From Paenibacillus azoreducens (lineage in GTDB: Bacteria > Bacillota > Bacilli > Paenibacillales > Paenibacillaceae): a stretch of 64,000 bases of DNA. The translations under genes were made by a program, and so were the position numbers. The DNA lies in assembly GCF_021654775.1 (NCBI RefSeq), contig NZ_AP025343.1, forward strand, positions 558,001 through 622,000, in the 5' to 3' direction. This document shows, in pieces, positions 1-8,544 of the stretch (its first letter is position 1; every line of letters begins with the position of its first letter). The notes under the pieces were generated by a model. It did not search any database and was not told the origin of the DNA. It worked only from the letters and a program-made list of their open reading frames with translations.

Positions 1-1
1 T

Positions 2-1516
2 GTATTGGCGATAGCGGGATGCTCTTCGGGCGCCGAGAAATCTTCGGAGGCAAAGATGCCGAACGAGACGGAAGCCGCCCCGAAACCTCAGAGCGAAGGG
101 GTCACGTTAACCGCTCTTTTGGATAACAATGCGACGTTCCCGTACAGCAAGGATTGGCCGATCTGGAAATGGATCAAAGAGAAAACGGGAGTAACTTTAA
201 ATGTCCAAACGCCGTCGGGAAAGCTGAGCGACACCCTTAATCTTGTGATGGCCTCGGGTAATCTGCCGGATTTGATGTACATGTCCAGCCGGCGCGACTC
301 CAATAAATACGGCGACCAGGGAGCTTTGGAAAATATTCTCGACCACGTGGACCAGATGCCGAACCTGAAAAAATGGATGGAGCAGTACCCGGAAGAAGCG
401 AAAGCGGCGCTTTCCGCCGACGGGAAAATGTATATGTTTCCGAACCAGGGCTTCGGGGAAACGAACCGGATGATCTGGCTGTACCGCGAGGATATTTTCA
501 AAAAACACGGGCTTGCCGTACCCACAACCTATGAAGAACTGCATCAGGTGCTGAAAAAGCTGAAGGAGCTGTACCCGGACAGCTACCCGCTGTCCATGCG
601 TTTTGGCCAAATCCCGGATGAAATGATGGCGAATCTGACGACCAACTTCGGCAGCGGCACGGATGTCTATTATAATTTCGACGAAAAGAAATGGAAGTTC
701 GGACCGACGGAAGATCATTACAAGGCGATGGTCGGCATGTGGCATACATTCTACAAGGAAGGGCTCATTCCGCCGGATTTCCTTTCGATCCAAACCAAGC
801 AGTGGCAGGATGTCATGTCCACGGGTCAGTCGTTTATAACGATCGATTACATCAGCCGCGTCGACTTTTTCAACAATGCCATGCGCAAAGACAATCCGGA
901 ATACAGCCTGCAATTTATGGCGCCGCCGGCAGGTCTGGCCGGCATGAAACCTGAGAATCCGTACTTCCACTATCTGGAGGGCGGTTTGACGGTCGCTTCC
1001 ACCTCCAAGCATAAAGATGACATCATGAAATATATGGACTTTTTCTACAGCGAAGAGGGACGGACGTTAAGCAGTTGGGGCAAGGATGGCGAAACGTATA
1101 CCGAAGAAAACGGGCAAAAGAAATTCAAACCCGAATTTACGGATGTGACGGAAATGCGGAAGGAGACGGGACTGCAGACGAGCGGCACGTATACGTGGAT
1201 CGATTACAACGCGCATCTGTCTCTGTTTTCTCCGGATCTGAAAAAGGCGTATGAAGAGGCCGCCAAATATGATCCGCCTGCCATGCAGCCGAAGCCGGCC
1301 TTTACGGATGCGGAAAATGAAGTCCTTTCGGTGACTGGGCAGGCCGTGAAAAAATACCGGGAAGAGAGTTTCTCCAAATTCGTGCTGGGCACAAGAAGCC
1401 TGGGCGAATGGAATAAATATGTGGAGGAAATCAATGGCCTGGGCGTACAGAAGCTGATCGACACGTATGATGCGGCGCTGAAGAGAGTGGAGCAGGCGAA
1501 GCTGGAGACCAAGTAA
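2..1516 (+). CDS. Extracellular sugar-binding lipoprotein (LplA-type), 5' end cut by the window
   Basis: Solute-binding protein of an ABC sugar importer, expected to be lipid-anchored outside the membrane. The reading frame is already open at the window edge. It reads V-L-A-I-A-G-C within the first bases, which is the end of a lipoprotein signal with a lipobox ending in Cys. The true start therefore lies upstream and only a few signal-peptide residues are missing. The roughly 500-residue mature part is rich in Trp, Tyr and Asp in the style of the large Paenibacillus LplA family, which binds oligosaccharides. No permease gene follows; its partners are probably upstream of the window. A stretch of about 1 kb of short repeats follows the stop. 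The substrate cannot be told from the sequence. Confidence 0.85.
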   Translation, partial: VLAIAGCSSGAEKSSEAKMPNETEAAPKPQSEGVTLTALLDNNATFPYSKDWPIWKWIKEKTGVTLNVQTPSGKLSDTLNLVMASGNLPDLMYMSSRRDSNKYGDQGALENILDHVDQMPNLKKWMEQYPEEAKAALSADGKMYMFPNQGFGETNRMIWLYREDIFKKHGLAVPTTYEELHQVLKKLKELYPDSYPLSMRFGQIPDEMMANLTTNFGSGTDVYYNFDEKKWKFGPTEDHYKAMVGMWHTFYKEGLIPPDFLSIQTKQWQDVMSTGQSFITIDYISRVDFFNNAMRKDNPEYSLQFMAPPAGLAGMKPENPYFHYLEGGLTVASTSKHKDDIMKYMDFFYSEEGRTLSSWGKDGETYTEENGQKKFKPEFTDVTEMRKETGLQTSGTYTWIDYNAHLSLFSPDLKKAYEEAAKYDPPAMQPKPAFTDAENEVLSVTGQAVKKYREESFSKFVLGTRSLGEWNKYVEEINGLGVQKLIDTYDAALKRVEQAKLETK

Positions 1517-1559
1517 AAATTGAAGAATGATAACTTTCCCTGCCAGCATCATATCAGCA

Positions 1560-2290
1560 CTCGTTCGGTACCTCCATCAGCATCTTTATAAAACTTAAAG
1601 AACTGCAGAAGTGCAATTATTTAGAGCGTTTCCCTCCGATCTTTCATAAATGCTTGCGAAAGCGCATCAATTTTTTCTCATTATTATCGAACTAAACGAA
1701 TATTTTTTGAAAGCCTGCGCTTTCGCAAGTTTTTTCTTTAAACAGATCATATGCTCCTGGAAAAAATGCACTTTAAATCAATTCCATAATGAATAATATT
1801 AAGGGTATTTGAACAGCGGCATTATGAAATGGATTCTTGAATTCGTTTTTTGGTTTTAGCAAAATCCTACATGACAAAAATGACTGACTGGCTGACTGGC
1901 TGCTCCATCTGAAAAGTTGCAAAAGTGCATCTATTTTAGCGTTCCTGGCAATGATGGCTAGAAAGCTTGCAAAAGTGCATCTTTTCCCCAGCTTTTAGGG
2001 ATTAACAGACGATTCATGGTCAAATGGATGCACTTTCGCAACAATTTTCCATTTCACGCTATAAAATGCCTGAAAAGGATGCACTTTCGCAACATTTTCC
2101 TTTTCACATGATCAGCTGGCTGAAAAAGTTGCGCTCTGAATCCATTTCATCATGGATTGATATCGAGTATTTGAACCTACTGGATCAACCAGCGGTTGGC
2201 ATGATGAAGTGGATTCTATCTAACATGATTTCAAACTACAATTGGCATTATGAAATGGATTACTTTTGCAACTTTTACCTTTTTTAATCG
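1560..2290. repeat. Cluster of degenerate GCAAAAGTGCATC repeats in both orientations
   Basis: Non-coding stretch. A unit close to TTGCAAAAGTGCATC (with variants such as TTGCGAAAGCGCATC) occurs near 1603, 1655, 1925 and 1970. It occurs as its reverse complement (GATGCACTTTCGCAA) near 1715, 2025 and 2078, with weaker copies near 2118 and 2260. Copies at 1925/1970 and 2025/2078 are spaced about 50 bases apart. A second shared string, CATAATGAATA followed by ATTTGAAC, occurs at about 1785 and again at about 16865. Short open frames here are a by-product of the repeats. Confidence 0.7.
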
Positions 2291-2395
2291 CAGAACTCGT
2301 GATGCATCTCAAGGACATCCAACATAAATGGGAGGAGATATCGTAGTGGCGGGATTCCCTCCGAAAAGCAACTAGGCATTGAGCCGTGAAAATGG

Positions 2396-2438
2396 AAAAA
2401 ACCCAACCGTTCCTAAAATGGAACCGGTTGGGTTTTTG
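2396..2438. terminator. Bidirectional rho-independent terminator
   Basis: An inverted repeat (AACCCAACCG, loop, CGGTTGGGTT) is flanked by A and T runs on both sides. It probably ends the minus-strand gene that stops at 2575. A 110-base repeat module begins directly after the plus-strand T run. Confidence 0.8.
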
Positions 2439-2442
2439 TTAA

Positions 2443-2553
2443 GATATCAGAAAGTAAAAACTTCCGGGAAGCGCATCCTGATATCGCAAGAAAAGCTACC
2501 GCTAAACGCGGTCTGTCTTCCTAGAGATTACGTCGATAGACGTTTTTCTCATC
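2443..2553 (+). repeat. Free copy 1 of the ~115-bp palindromic module
   Basis: Starts GATATCAGAAAGTA and contains ATCCTGATATCGCAAGAAAA, ACCGCTAAACGCGGT and ACGTCGATAGACGT palindromes. A near-identical free copy lies at 17262-17372. Inverted copies sit inside MITE copies at 36992-37107 and 54685-54804. Confidence 0.8.
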
Positions 2554-2574
2554 GCGAAAGGGAGCTCTTCTAGA

Positions 2575-3822
2575 TTAACGTGGTTTAATGGCGTTGTCGT
2601 CGGAAGTCACGATAACCACTTCGGCATTGGTGATGCCAGGGAGCGATAAGGTCATGATCGGCGAATGGAAAGCGACGATTTTCGTTCCTGCACGAAGTGC
2701 GGTTTCGCCGCCAACCGTTGGAATGATCTGCGTATCTTTGGTGATATTCAGAATCACGTCGTTGGCTGCGGAATCGTCGGAGCCTACGCTGACATACACT
2801 TGATCCTTGGATGTGCGGTCCGAAGCTTTGACGGTGCCTTCGATTTTAACGGATTCGGCTTTTTTCACCACGATTTTGTCCGCATGGGTTTGAGCAGGAT
2901 AAATCATGGTCATGATTCCGCTGTAAGTGACATCCACATGAACTGCCGTTTTGAGCGCGTCTTTGGTCAGCGCCTTGCCGTCCTCGTCAACGATTTGCGT
3001 TTTGTCGTCCACGGTAAGGATCACGTGGTTGACTCCGCCCTTTTCCATGGCCTTGCCGATCACCGTGATTTTGCCGTCAGCCGTATCGGTAATGATGCCT
3101 TCCGTGCCTGCAGTCAGCTCTTGGCCGGTTTCGGGGCCATTTGCTTCGTTATCGGTATTGACGATGACATAGTTAGTTGTGGATTGCGGAGGCAAACTCT
3201 CCGCCACGGCAGGTCCGTAAAAAGCTCTTACGCTCATGCCTTTCTTGATGGAGTCGGCTGTAATGGCCTTGCCGTTCTGGTCGAGAATGGTAGCCTTGTC
3301 CGCGAAGTGGAGCAGAATCGTATCTTCATATTTATTATAAATATCGGTTCCTTTTACCAGGATGCCGCCTTCCCGAACTTCGGAAACCGCCCCGTCAATG
3401 GCCGTAAAGCTTTGGTCCTGAACGACAAGCGTCAGCGCGGCGCCGCGGGCTGGAAGGCTTTTCGTGATATTCGGATTGTAGAAGGCCTTAACGACCTTTT
3501 TCTCGTCGACGATCGTTTTCAGGGCCACAGGTTTTCCTTTGGCGTCAACAATCTTGGTATCTTTGGTAATGGACAAAATGATTTGGTTTTGATCCGTTGG
3601 AGCCAAACCGCGGCCTGTTACCGTAATGAATTTACCTGTGTTATCGTTAACGAAATTCGTAATTTGTCCCATCGTTCCCGGAACCACTTTCACTTGGTTC
3701 TGGATCAATTGTTTGTTTTCAGGTGCAGATCCGGACGGAACATCCTGCGCATTTGCAGCGACCGGTACGGCAGCCATGGCCAAAATCGATGCAGTAGCGA
3801 GCACTTTGTATACTTTGTTCAT
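2575..3822 (-). CDS. Secreted protein with four ~90-residue repeats, function unknown
   Basis: A 415-residue exported protein. Residues 1-25 form a typical signal peptide ending in Ala-Asn-Ala. The rest is four divergent repeats of about 90 residues, at roughly 46-135, 136-230, 231-325 and 326-415. Each has the pattern G-x-I, a beta strand, I-L-x-I-T-K-D-T-x-I, then G-K-x, A-F-Y-x-P, S-L-P and I-V-V at its end. This suggests four beta-rich domains in a row. No catalytic motif or wall-anchor motif is seen. The start is supported by ATAGGAGGAATAATCA just before the ATG. I do not recognise a named family. A role at the cell surface or in the spore coat would be a guess. Confidence 0.85.
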   Translation of the reverse strand: MNKVYKVLATASILAMAAVPVAANAQDVPSGSAPENKQLIQNQVKVVPGTMGQITNFVNDNTGKFITVTGRGLAPTDQNQIILSITKDTKIVDAKGKPVALKTIVDEKKVVKAFYNPNITKSLPARGAALTLVVQDQSFTAIDGAVSEVREGGILVKGTDIYNKYEDTILLHFADKATILDQNGKAITADSIKKGMSVRAFYGPAVAESLPPQSTTNYVIVNTDNEANGPETGQELTAGTEGIITDTADGKITVIGKAMEKGGVNHVILTVDDKTQIVDEDGKALTKDALKTAVHVDVTYSGIMTMIYPAQTHADKIVVKKAESVKIEGTVKASDRTSKDQVYVSVGSDDSAANDVILNITKDTQIIPTVGGETALRAGTKIVAFHSPIMTLSLPGITNAEVVIVTSDDNAIKPR

Positions 3823-4229
3823 TGATTATTCCTCCTATATATGCGGTTTAGGTATGAACGTTCAGAGAAATTTTTCCGGAAATGAAAGACTAGTGTTAAT
3901 GCTGCTTGCCTTTCACGATCCTAGACGAGGTATGTATGCAAAATGTTGCATATTTTTTCGAATGAGTTTTTAGCTTTTTTAGGACGAATGCCTGTAACTT
4001 CATGCTAATTTACTATTTTGACGCATTTAGCCTTTTTATCGTTACCTGTATGGCCGTTGAAACGTATGCAGCTGTATATATGAGTACTTTATTTACGACC
4101 GCAGGATGTGAACCGTCCTTTTAAGAAGAGCGCTGGATTCTTCCGTTTAAAGAGATTGCTTAAATAAAAAGAAAAGCAGGGACGCGGATGATCAACACCC
4201 GGTTCCCTGCTTCTTTTTTAAGATAATAA
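3823..4229. other. Intergenic region, no gene seen
   Basis: Between the start of the four-repeat protein gene and the tandem hairpin repeats. It holds the ribosome-binding site of the minus-strand gene at about 3828-3836 and the terminator at 4171-4220. No coding frame with a credible start was found. Confidence 0.6.
4171..4220. terminator. Bidirectional terminator hairpin
   Basis: AGCAGGGA pairs with TTCCCTGCT around a loop of about 20 bases. There is a TTCTTTTTT run on the plus side and a TTTTCTTTTT run on the minus side. It probably ends minus-strand transcripts coming from the amino-acid ABC operon. Confidence 0.7.
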
Positions 4230-4300
4230 GTTATTTGGGGTCCCCGCAAAGTAATCGGAATAAGCTTCAAGGCTACACGTCACTTTGTGGGGTTTTTTAA
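4230..4300 (+). repeat. CCCCGCAAAGT hairpin repeat, copy a
   Basis: 71-base unit that begins GTTATTTGGGGTCCCCGC and ends ACTTTGTGGGGTTTTTTAA. The arms CCCCGCAAAGT and ACTTTGTGGGG pair over 11 bases (one G-U), and a T run follows, so it could act as a terminator. Confidence 0.85.
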
Positions 4301-4372
4301 GTTATTTGGGGTCCCCGCAAAGTAATCGGAATAAGCTTCAAAGGCTACACGTCACTTTGTGGGGTTTTTTAA
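4301..4372 (+). repeat. CCCCGCAAAGT hairpin repeat, copy b
   Basis: Directly abuts copy a and differs from it by about one inserted base. The head-to-tail arrangement suggests duplication. Confidence 0.85.
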
Positions 4373-4508
4373 GTTATTTGGGGTCCCCGCAAAGTATTTG
4401 GAATAACCATCGAAGCATAGGCTTCACTCAGTACTTTTGCTCCGCAAAAGCGCCCCTCTTTGAGAGGCGCCCTTATTTCTTTCCGATACTCTTTGTGAGA
4501 TTATTTTA
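4373..4508 (+). repeat. CCCCGCAAAGT hairpin repeat, copy c, with internal insertion
   Basis: Third tandem unit. Between its two arms sits an extra stretch of about 60 bases with two hairpins of its own (TTTTGC-tcc-GCAAAA and GCGCCCCTC-tt-TGAGAGGCGC), ending TTCTTTCCGATACT. The same inner module recurs alone at 23700-23790. On the minus strand the inner hairpin is followed by TTTT and may serve as terminator for the amino-acid ABC operon. Confidence 0.8.
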
Positions 4509-4555
4509 CGGGAATAAATGATCTGCCTCAAACGGCTCCTGCGGTCAGACCGGCC

Positions 4556-5206
4556 TCATATCTCTTTGGCTTCTTGCCTCCGGGAAATAATCGACAGCGT
4601 ATAGTTTACCGTAAAATACAGCAGCGAGGCGAGGAGTAAGGCAGGTATGACGTAATTCGGGCTGTGTCCTTGCAGAATCTGTACATTATGCATGATTTCC
4701 GGCAGTGAAATGATGATGGCAAGGGAGGTATCCTTCAGCAGCGAGATAAATTGGCTGACCAGCGGCGGCACCATCCGGCGCAATGCCTGCGGGAGGATGA
4801 TGTGATGCATCGTCTGAATATAACTGAGTCCGGAAGAGCGCGACGCTTCAATCTGCCCCCGGTCGATCGAAGCCAAACCGCCGCGGACGATTTCCGAAAT
4901 CATCGCGCCCTCGAACAGGGTTAATGCCGTAATCGCTGCCCAGAACGGCGTCATTTTGATTCCGAGATTAGGCAGCACGATATAGGCAAAATAAATGATC
5001 AGCAGCAGAGGCAGATTGCGCAGCAGGTCGATCAGAATGGCAAGCAGCCGGGATAAAGCGGGAATCCGCGCATAACGAATGATGCCGAGAATCGTGCCAA
5101 GGATAAAGCTGAACAGGATCGAAAGGACTGCGACGAGGAGGGTCATGCCAAACCCCTGCAAAATAAAGGAGAGGTTCGGCCAGGAATAGGCTCCTGCGAA
5201 ATCCAT
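4556..5206 (-). CDS. glnP: Polar amino-acid ABC transporter permease (GlnP-like)
   Basis: Inner-membrane permease of a glutamine or polar amino-acid importer. The 216 residues carry about five hydrophobic segments. The EAA-type coupling loop is E-A-S-R-S-S-G-L at 120-127, followed by L-P-Q-A, which contacts the ATPase. It is the last gene of a four-gene minus-strand operon. The order ATPase, binding protein, permease, permease matches Bacillus subtilis glnQHMP. It lies 30 bases after the preceding permease gene and has AGGAGGTTT before the ATG. The substrate assignment rests on gene order and general similarity, so cystine or another polar amino acid is possible. Confidence 0.85.
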   Translation of the reverse strand: MDFAGAYSWPNLSFILQGFGMTLLVAVLSILFSFILGTILGIIRYARIPALSRLLAILIDLLRNLPLLLIIYFAYIVLPNLGIKMTPFWAAITALTLFEGAMISEIVRGGLASIDRGQIEASRSSGLSYIQTMHHIILPQALRRMVPPLVSQFISLLKDTSLAIIISLPEIMHNVQILQGHSPNYVIPALLLASLLYFTVNYTLSIISRRQEAKEI

Positions 5207-5236
5207 GCCTAAAACCTCCTTTCAAAAAACTTATGC

Positions 5237-5902
5237 CTAACGGCCCGCCGAACGGAATCGCCGCTCCATGTGTTGCACGGCAAGGCTTAGCGGAATAGTC
5301 AGAATCAGATACAAAAGAGCGACGAGGGTATATACCGTCAGCGGCAGGAAGGTGTCCGCGTTGATTAAATCGGCGTAATACATGAGGTCGAAACCCGCAA
5401 CAACGGCAAGAATCGATGAGTTTTTCACCAGATTGATAAATTGGTTGCTGATCGCGGGCAGCACGATCTTGATTGCCTGGGGCAGCACGATATGCAGCAG
5501 CGTCTGGATGTAAGTGAGTCCGGTGGCGCGTGCGGCCTCCGTTTGTCCCGAAGGTACGGACTGGATACCGGCGCGGATGCTCTCGGCGATAAACGAAGCG
5601 GTGTACACCATTAGCCCGAGAGTACCGGAGGTAAAACCGTCAATCGGGAACCCGAGCGAAGGCAGTCCAAGAAAAAAGAAAAAGACGACAAGCAAAAGCG
5701 GAATATTGCGGATAAATTCAACATAAGCCGTACCCAGCCAGTTTAGCGGTTTGACCGGCGATATGCGCATCACGGCGATGACCGTTCCCAGTATGAAGCT
5801 GCCGACTAGGGCAATAGCACTGGCCCCGAGCGTATGGACAAACCCTTCGAGAAATCGGTCCCAATGATCAAACAGAACATGGATATCGAATGTTCCGGTC
5901 AT
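5237..5902 (-). CDS. glnM: Polar amino-acid ABC transporter permease (GlnM-like)
   Basis: Second membrane subunit of the same importer, 221 residues. It has hydrophobic segments at about 25-48, 65-85 and 95-110 and near the C-terminus. The coupling loop reads E-A-A-R-A-T-G-L at 122-129, followed by L-P-Q-A. It pairs with the permease encoded just downstream to form a heterodimeric channel. GAAAGGAGGGGAAAAC precedes the ATG. A strong hairpin lies between this gene and the upstream binding-protein gene, which may set their relative expression. Confidence 0.85.
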   Translation of the reverse strand: MTGTFDIHVLFDHWDRFLEGFVHTLGASAIALVGSFILGTVIAVMRISPVKPLNWLGTAYVEFIRNIPLLLVVFFFFLGLPSLGFPIDGFTSGTLGLMVYTASFIAESIRAGIQSVPSGQTEAARATGLTYIQTLLHIVLPQAIKIVLPAISNQFINLVKNSSILAVVAGFDLMYYADLINADTFLPLTVYTLVALLYLILTIPLSLAVQHMERRFRSAGR

Positions 5903-5942
5903 GTTTTCCCCTCCTTTCCTGGATCTCCAGCTTCATAGGAAG

Positions 5943-5977
5943 GCGCCCGGGGAGAAGGACCTGCACCTCCCCCGGGC
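5943..5977 (-). terminator. Strong intercistronic hairpin between glnH and glnM
   Basis: CGCCCGGGG pairs with CCCCCGGGCG around a loop of about 14 bases, with no T run after it. Position and shape fit a stem that protects the 3' end of the binding-protein message or partly terminates, a common device for making binding protein in excess. Confidence 0.6.
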
Positions 5978-5988
5978 GGCAGGTTTCC

Positions 5989-6786
5989 TTACTCCGGCTT
6001 CACGCCCATCCAATGTTCGTAAAGCTTATCGTATTCCCCGTTGGATTTCAGTTCTTTTAACAGATCATTGACGATCCCGGCAAACTCCTCATCCCCTTTT
6101 TTGATGGCGATGCCGTAAGGTTCATCGGTGAAATTCCCCCCGACCAGCACGTAATTCGGGTCTTGTTTCTGCATGCCGAGGAGGATGGAATTGTCGGTGG
6201 TAAGCACTTCTCCCTGTCCGGCTTTCAGCGCGGTGAATGCATCCTGATAGTTTTCGAATTCAAGCACGGTGGCATTGGGGGCCTTTTCCCGGATATTCTT
6301 GGCCGATGTTGATCCTTTGACGGTAAGCACCTTGACCCCTTGCTTCAAATCCGCGAGGCCTTGGATCGGGCTGCCCTTTTTGACGAGAAGAGATTGGCCT
6401 GCTTGAAAATAAACGTCGCTGAAGTCCACCTGCTTTTTGCGTTCGTCCGTGATGGTCATCGTGGCGATAATCAGATCGATATCCCCGTTTTGCAGCAGCG
6501 GAATCCGGGTTTTGGAGGTAACTTCCTTCAGCTCGACTTTGCTTTCATCGCCGAAAATCTTCTTGGCAAGCGCTTTGGCGATATCGATATCAAAGCCTTC
6601 CACTTTGCCTGTGGCCGGGTCTTTTAATCCAAAAAGCTTCGTATCATATTTCACGCCGGCAATGACCTTTCCCCGCGCCTTGATCGTTTCAAGCGTACCG
6701 CCTTTCTTGGCGGAACCGCATCCCCCAATGACCAGGCATACAGCTAATAACAGCAATAAGGCACTCCAACATGATTTTTTGCTCAT
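5989..6786 (-). CDS. glnH: Amino-acid-binding lipoprotein (GlnH-like)
   Basis: Extracellular binding protein of the importer, 265 residues. The signal peptide ends in the lipobox I-G-G-C with Cys23, so it should be lipid-anchored. The SBP family 3 fold is visible: G-F-D-I-D-I-A-K-A near residue 75, then D-L-I-I-A-T-M-T-I-T-D-E-R with the Arg that usually holds the ligand carboxylate. It ends in Y-E-H-W, typical of the family. It is the second gene of the operon, 32 bases after the ATPase gene. The ligand is likely glutamine or another polar amino acid, inferred from gene order. Confidence 0.88.
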   Translation of the reverse strand: MSKKSCWSALLLLLAVCLVIGGCGSAKKGGTLETIKARGKVIAGVKYDTKLFGLKDPATGKVEGFDIDIAKALAKKIFGDESKVELKEVTSKTRIPLLQNGDIDLIIATMTITDERKKQVDFSDVYFQAGQSLLVKKGSPIQGLADLKQGVKVLTVKGSTSAKNIREKAPNATVLEFENYQDAFTALKAGQGEVLTTDNSILLGMQKQDPNYVLVGGNFTDEPYGIAIKKGDEEFAGIVNDLLKELKSNGEYDKLYEHWMGVKPE

Positions 6787-6818
6787 CTTGTATATCTACC
6801 CCTTTCGATATGTATGTT

Positions 6819-7547
6819 CTAATGCCGGATCAGACGGCTTAAAAACAGACGTGCGCGTTCCTCGCGCGGCTGCTGAAAGAACGCCGGAGCGGGTGATTCC
6901 TCAATGATCTGCCCGTTGTCCATAAACACAATCCTATCGGCGGCTTCCCTCGCAAAGCCCATTTCATGGGTAACGATGACCATGGTCATGCCTTCATGGG
7001 CCAAGGCACGCATGACATCCAGAACCTCTCCGATCATTTCCGGATCGAGGGCGGAGGTAGGTTCGTCAAAGAGCATGATTTTGGGTTTCATGGCGAGTCC
7101 CCGGGCGATGGCCACCCGCTGCTGCTGGCCGCCGGAAAGCTGCGAAGGGTAGCTTTGCGCTTTATCGGCAATTCCGACCCGCATTAAATAGGAGAGAGCG
7201 CTTTCTTCTGCTTCATGCTTAGGCCGTTTAAGAACCTTCATGGGTGCGAGCGTAATATTATCGATCACTTTCTTGTGGGGATACAGATTAAAATGCTGAA
7301 AAACGATGCCGATATCGCGCCGGAAACGGTTGATGTCCACTTTCTTGTCATGAAGAGGCGTGCCGTTAACGATCAGTTCTCCGGAGGAGATGGCTTCAAG
7401 CCGGTTGATGCAGCGGAGCAGCGTGCTTTTTCCGGAGCCGGAGGGACCGATGATAACGACAACTTCGCCTTCTTCAATGCGAAGATTAATATTTTGCAGA
7501 ACTTGAAAGCTGCCATAAGATTTGGATACCCCGCGAAACTCGATCAT
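6819..7547 (-). CDS. glnQ: Amino-acid ABC transporter ATP-binding protein (GlnQ-like)
   Basis: Cytoplasmic ATPase that powers the importer, 242 residues, the usual size for this class. Walker A is G-P-S-G-S-G-K-S-T at 34-42, the signature L-S-G-G-Q at 137-141, and Walker B ends L-F-D-E-P at 159-163, with the switch His in V-T-H-E-M. First gene of the operon; GAAAGGAGGTCTTCATT precedes the ATG. The 200 bases upstream show no recognisable riboswitch. Confidence 0.9.
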   Translation of the reverse strand: MIEFRGVSKSYGSFQVLQNINLRIEEGEVVVIIGPSGSGKSTLLRCINRLEAISSGELIVNGTPLHDKKVDINRFRRDIGIVFQHFNLYPHKKVIDNITLAPMKVLKRPKHEAEESALSYLMRVGIADKAQSYPSQLSGGQQQRVAIARGLAMKPKIMLFDEPTSALDPEMIGEVLDVMRALAHEGMTMVIVTHEMGFAREAADRIVFMDNGQIIEESPAPAFFQQPREERARLFLSRLIRH

Positions 7548-7697
7548 AATGAAGACCTCCTTTCGTAAGTCATGAAGTCATTGCTGTTTATCTCCGTGGA
7601 AGCTGTGTACATCTTTACCAATGTATTTCCATTTCCGTCACATCATGCGTGAATAATGAAAAAATTTCGGTCAAATGGGTCCCGTGACGAATGCAGA

Positions 7698-7731
7698 CAA
7701 AAAGCCCGCATCTTGATCAGGTGCGGGCTCG
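7698..7731 (-). terminator. Terminator after ycnI
   Basis: On the minus strand GAGCCCGCAC...GTGCGGGCT-type arms close around CTGATCAAGA and run into TTTTTGT. Located 16 bases past the stop of the YcnI-like gene. Confidence 0.85.
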
Positions 7732-7746
7732 GAAGGCAAAAGCGGA

Positions 7747-8445
7747 TTAACGTTTCTTTTTGATCAAAGCGGCGATCAACGAAATGATCGACAGGACAAG
7801 CGCGGCACAGGATACAACAAGCGTGGCAGTTTGTACGCCATTGCTTGACGAGCTTTCACTACCCGCTTGCGCCGTTTCGGAGCTGCTTGTGCCTGTTTGC
7901 TGCTGCGTATGATCTTTGTGATCTGCAGCCCCGGCGTTATGGTCATGTCCGGAGGTTTCGACCGGTTGACCGGCAATGGTCGTTATTTTCGTCATGGAAT
8001 GCGGGGATTCGGAGCCTTCGTCTCCGGTCCATTCCACGATGCTTCCATCCTTGTAGTATTGGAAGGCATCCCAAGCTACGTCGGCCTCTTTGTCGGGATT
8101 GTGGGCCACGAAGTTAAACTGCTGGAATTGCCCGGCCAGAATGCCTTCGCCGGTTGCATTCCAGGTGATGCTGCTAATTTTGCCGGAGCCGTCTTTTTCG
8201 GTTGTAACTTTCCAGTCAGGAACCGGCTGATACTGCATTAATTCCACGCCTTCGGGTACTTTCAAGGTAACTTTGGTTGTCGCAATTTCCTTTTCGGATG
8301 GAATCTTGATCGTATAGGTTTCCCAAGCTCCCGGTTGGGATGCTGCCGGTTTTACGGTTACATGCGCGCTTGCGATGCCCGAGAACAGCAGCAAACCCGC
8401 TGCTGCAGCAGTAATAACCGGTAGACGCTTGAAAATGTTCTTCAT
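7747..8445 (-). CDS. ycnI: YcnI-like copper-associated membrane-anchored protein (DUF1775)
   Basis: Extracytoplasmic copper-binding protein, 232 residues. The signal peptide ends A-S-A, so the mature protein starts with His28 (H-V-T-V). In the family this N-terminal His, with a nearby Glu (here in A-W-E-T-Y, about residue 42) and a Trp, binds copper. A His- and Ser-rich linker (about 165-200) leads to a C-terminal membrane helix and a basic K-K-K-R tail. It lies about 100 bases after ycnJ on the same strand, the usual pairing. Together they are thought to handle copper at the membrane. Metal and direction of transport are known only for relatives. Confidence 0.9.
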   Translation of the reverse strand: MKNIFKRLPVITAAAAGLLLFSGIASAHVTVKPAASQPGAWETYTIKIPSEKEIATTKVTLKVPEGVELMQYQPVPDWKVTTEKDGSGKISSITWNATGEGILAGQFQQFNFVAHNPDKEADVAWDAFQYYKDGSIVEWTGDEGSESPHSMTKITTIAGQPVETSGHDHNAGAADHKDHTQQQTGTSSSETAQAGSESSSSNGVQTATLVVSCAALVLSIISLIAALIKKKR

Positions 8446-8544
8446 GTTGTTTCTCTCCTTTAAGATAGAATCATTTTGGATGCAGTAGTGTCAGCGTTAG
8501 ATGATAAAACATAAATTTTTTAATAAAATTTAAAGTTTATGGCG

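Noticed and set aside
2024..2287. 87-codon plus-strand frame in the 2-kb repeats
   Set aside because: It is made of the short repeats read through and has no binding site.
2665..3825. 386-codon open frame on the plus strand opposite the four-repeat protein gene
   Set aside because: The minus-strand frame has a signal peptide, repeats and a good binding site; the plus frame has none.
4230..4508. CRISPR-like appearance of the tandem repeats
   Set aside because: The units abut without unique spacers, are 71-72 bases long and form terminator-like hairpins; no cas genes are present.
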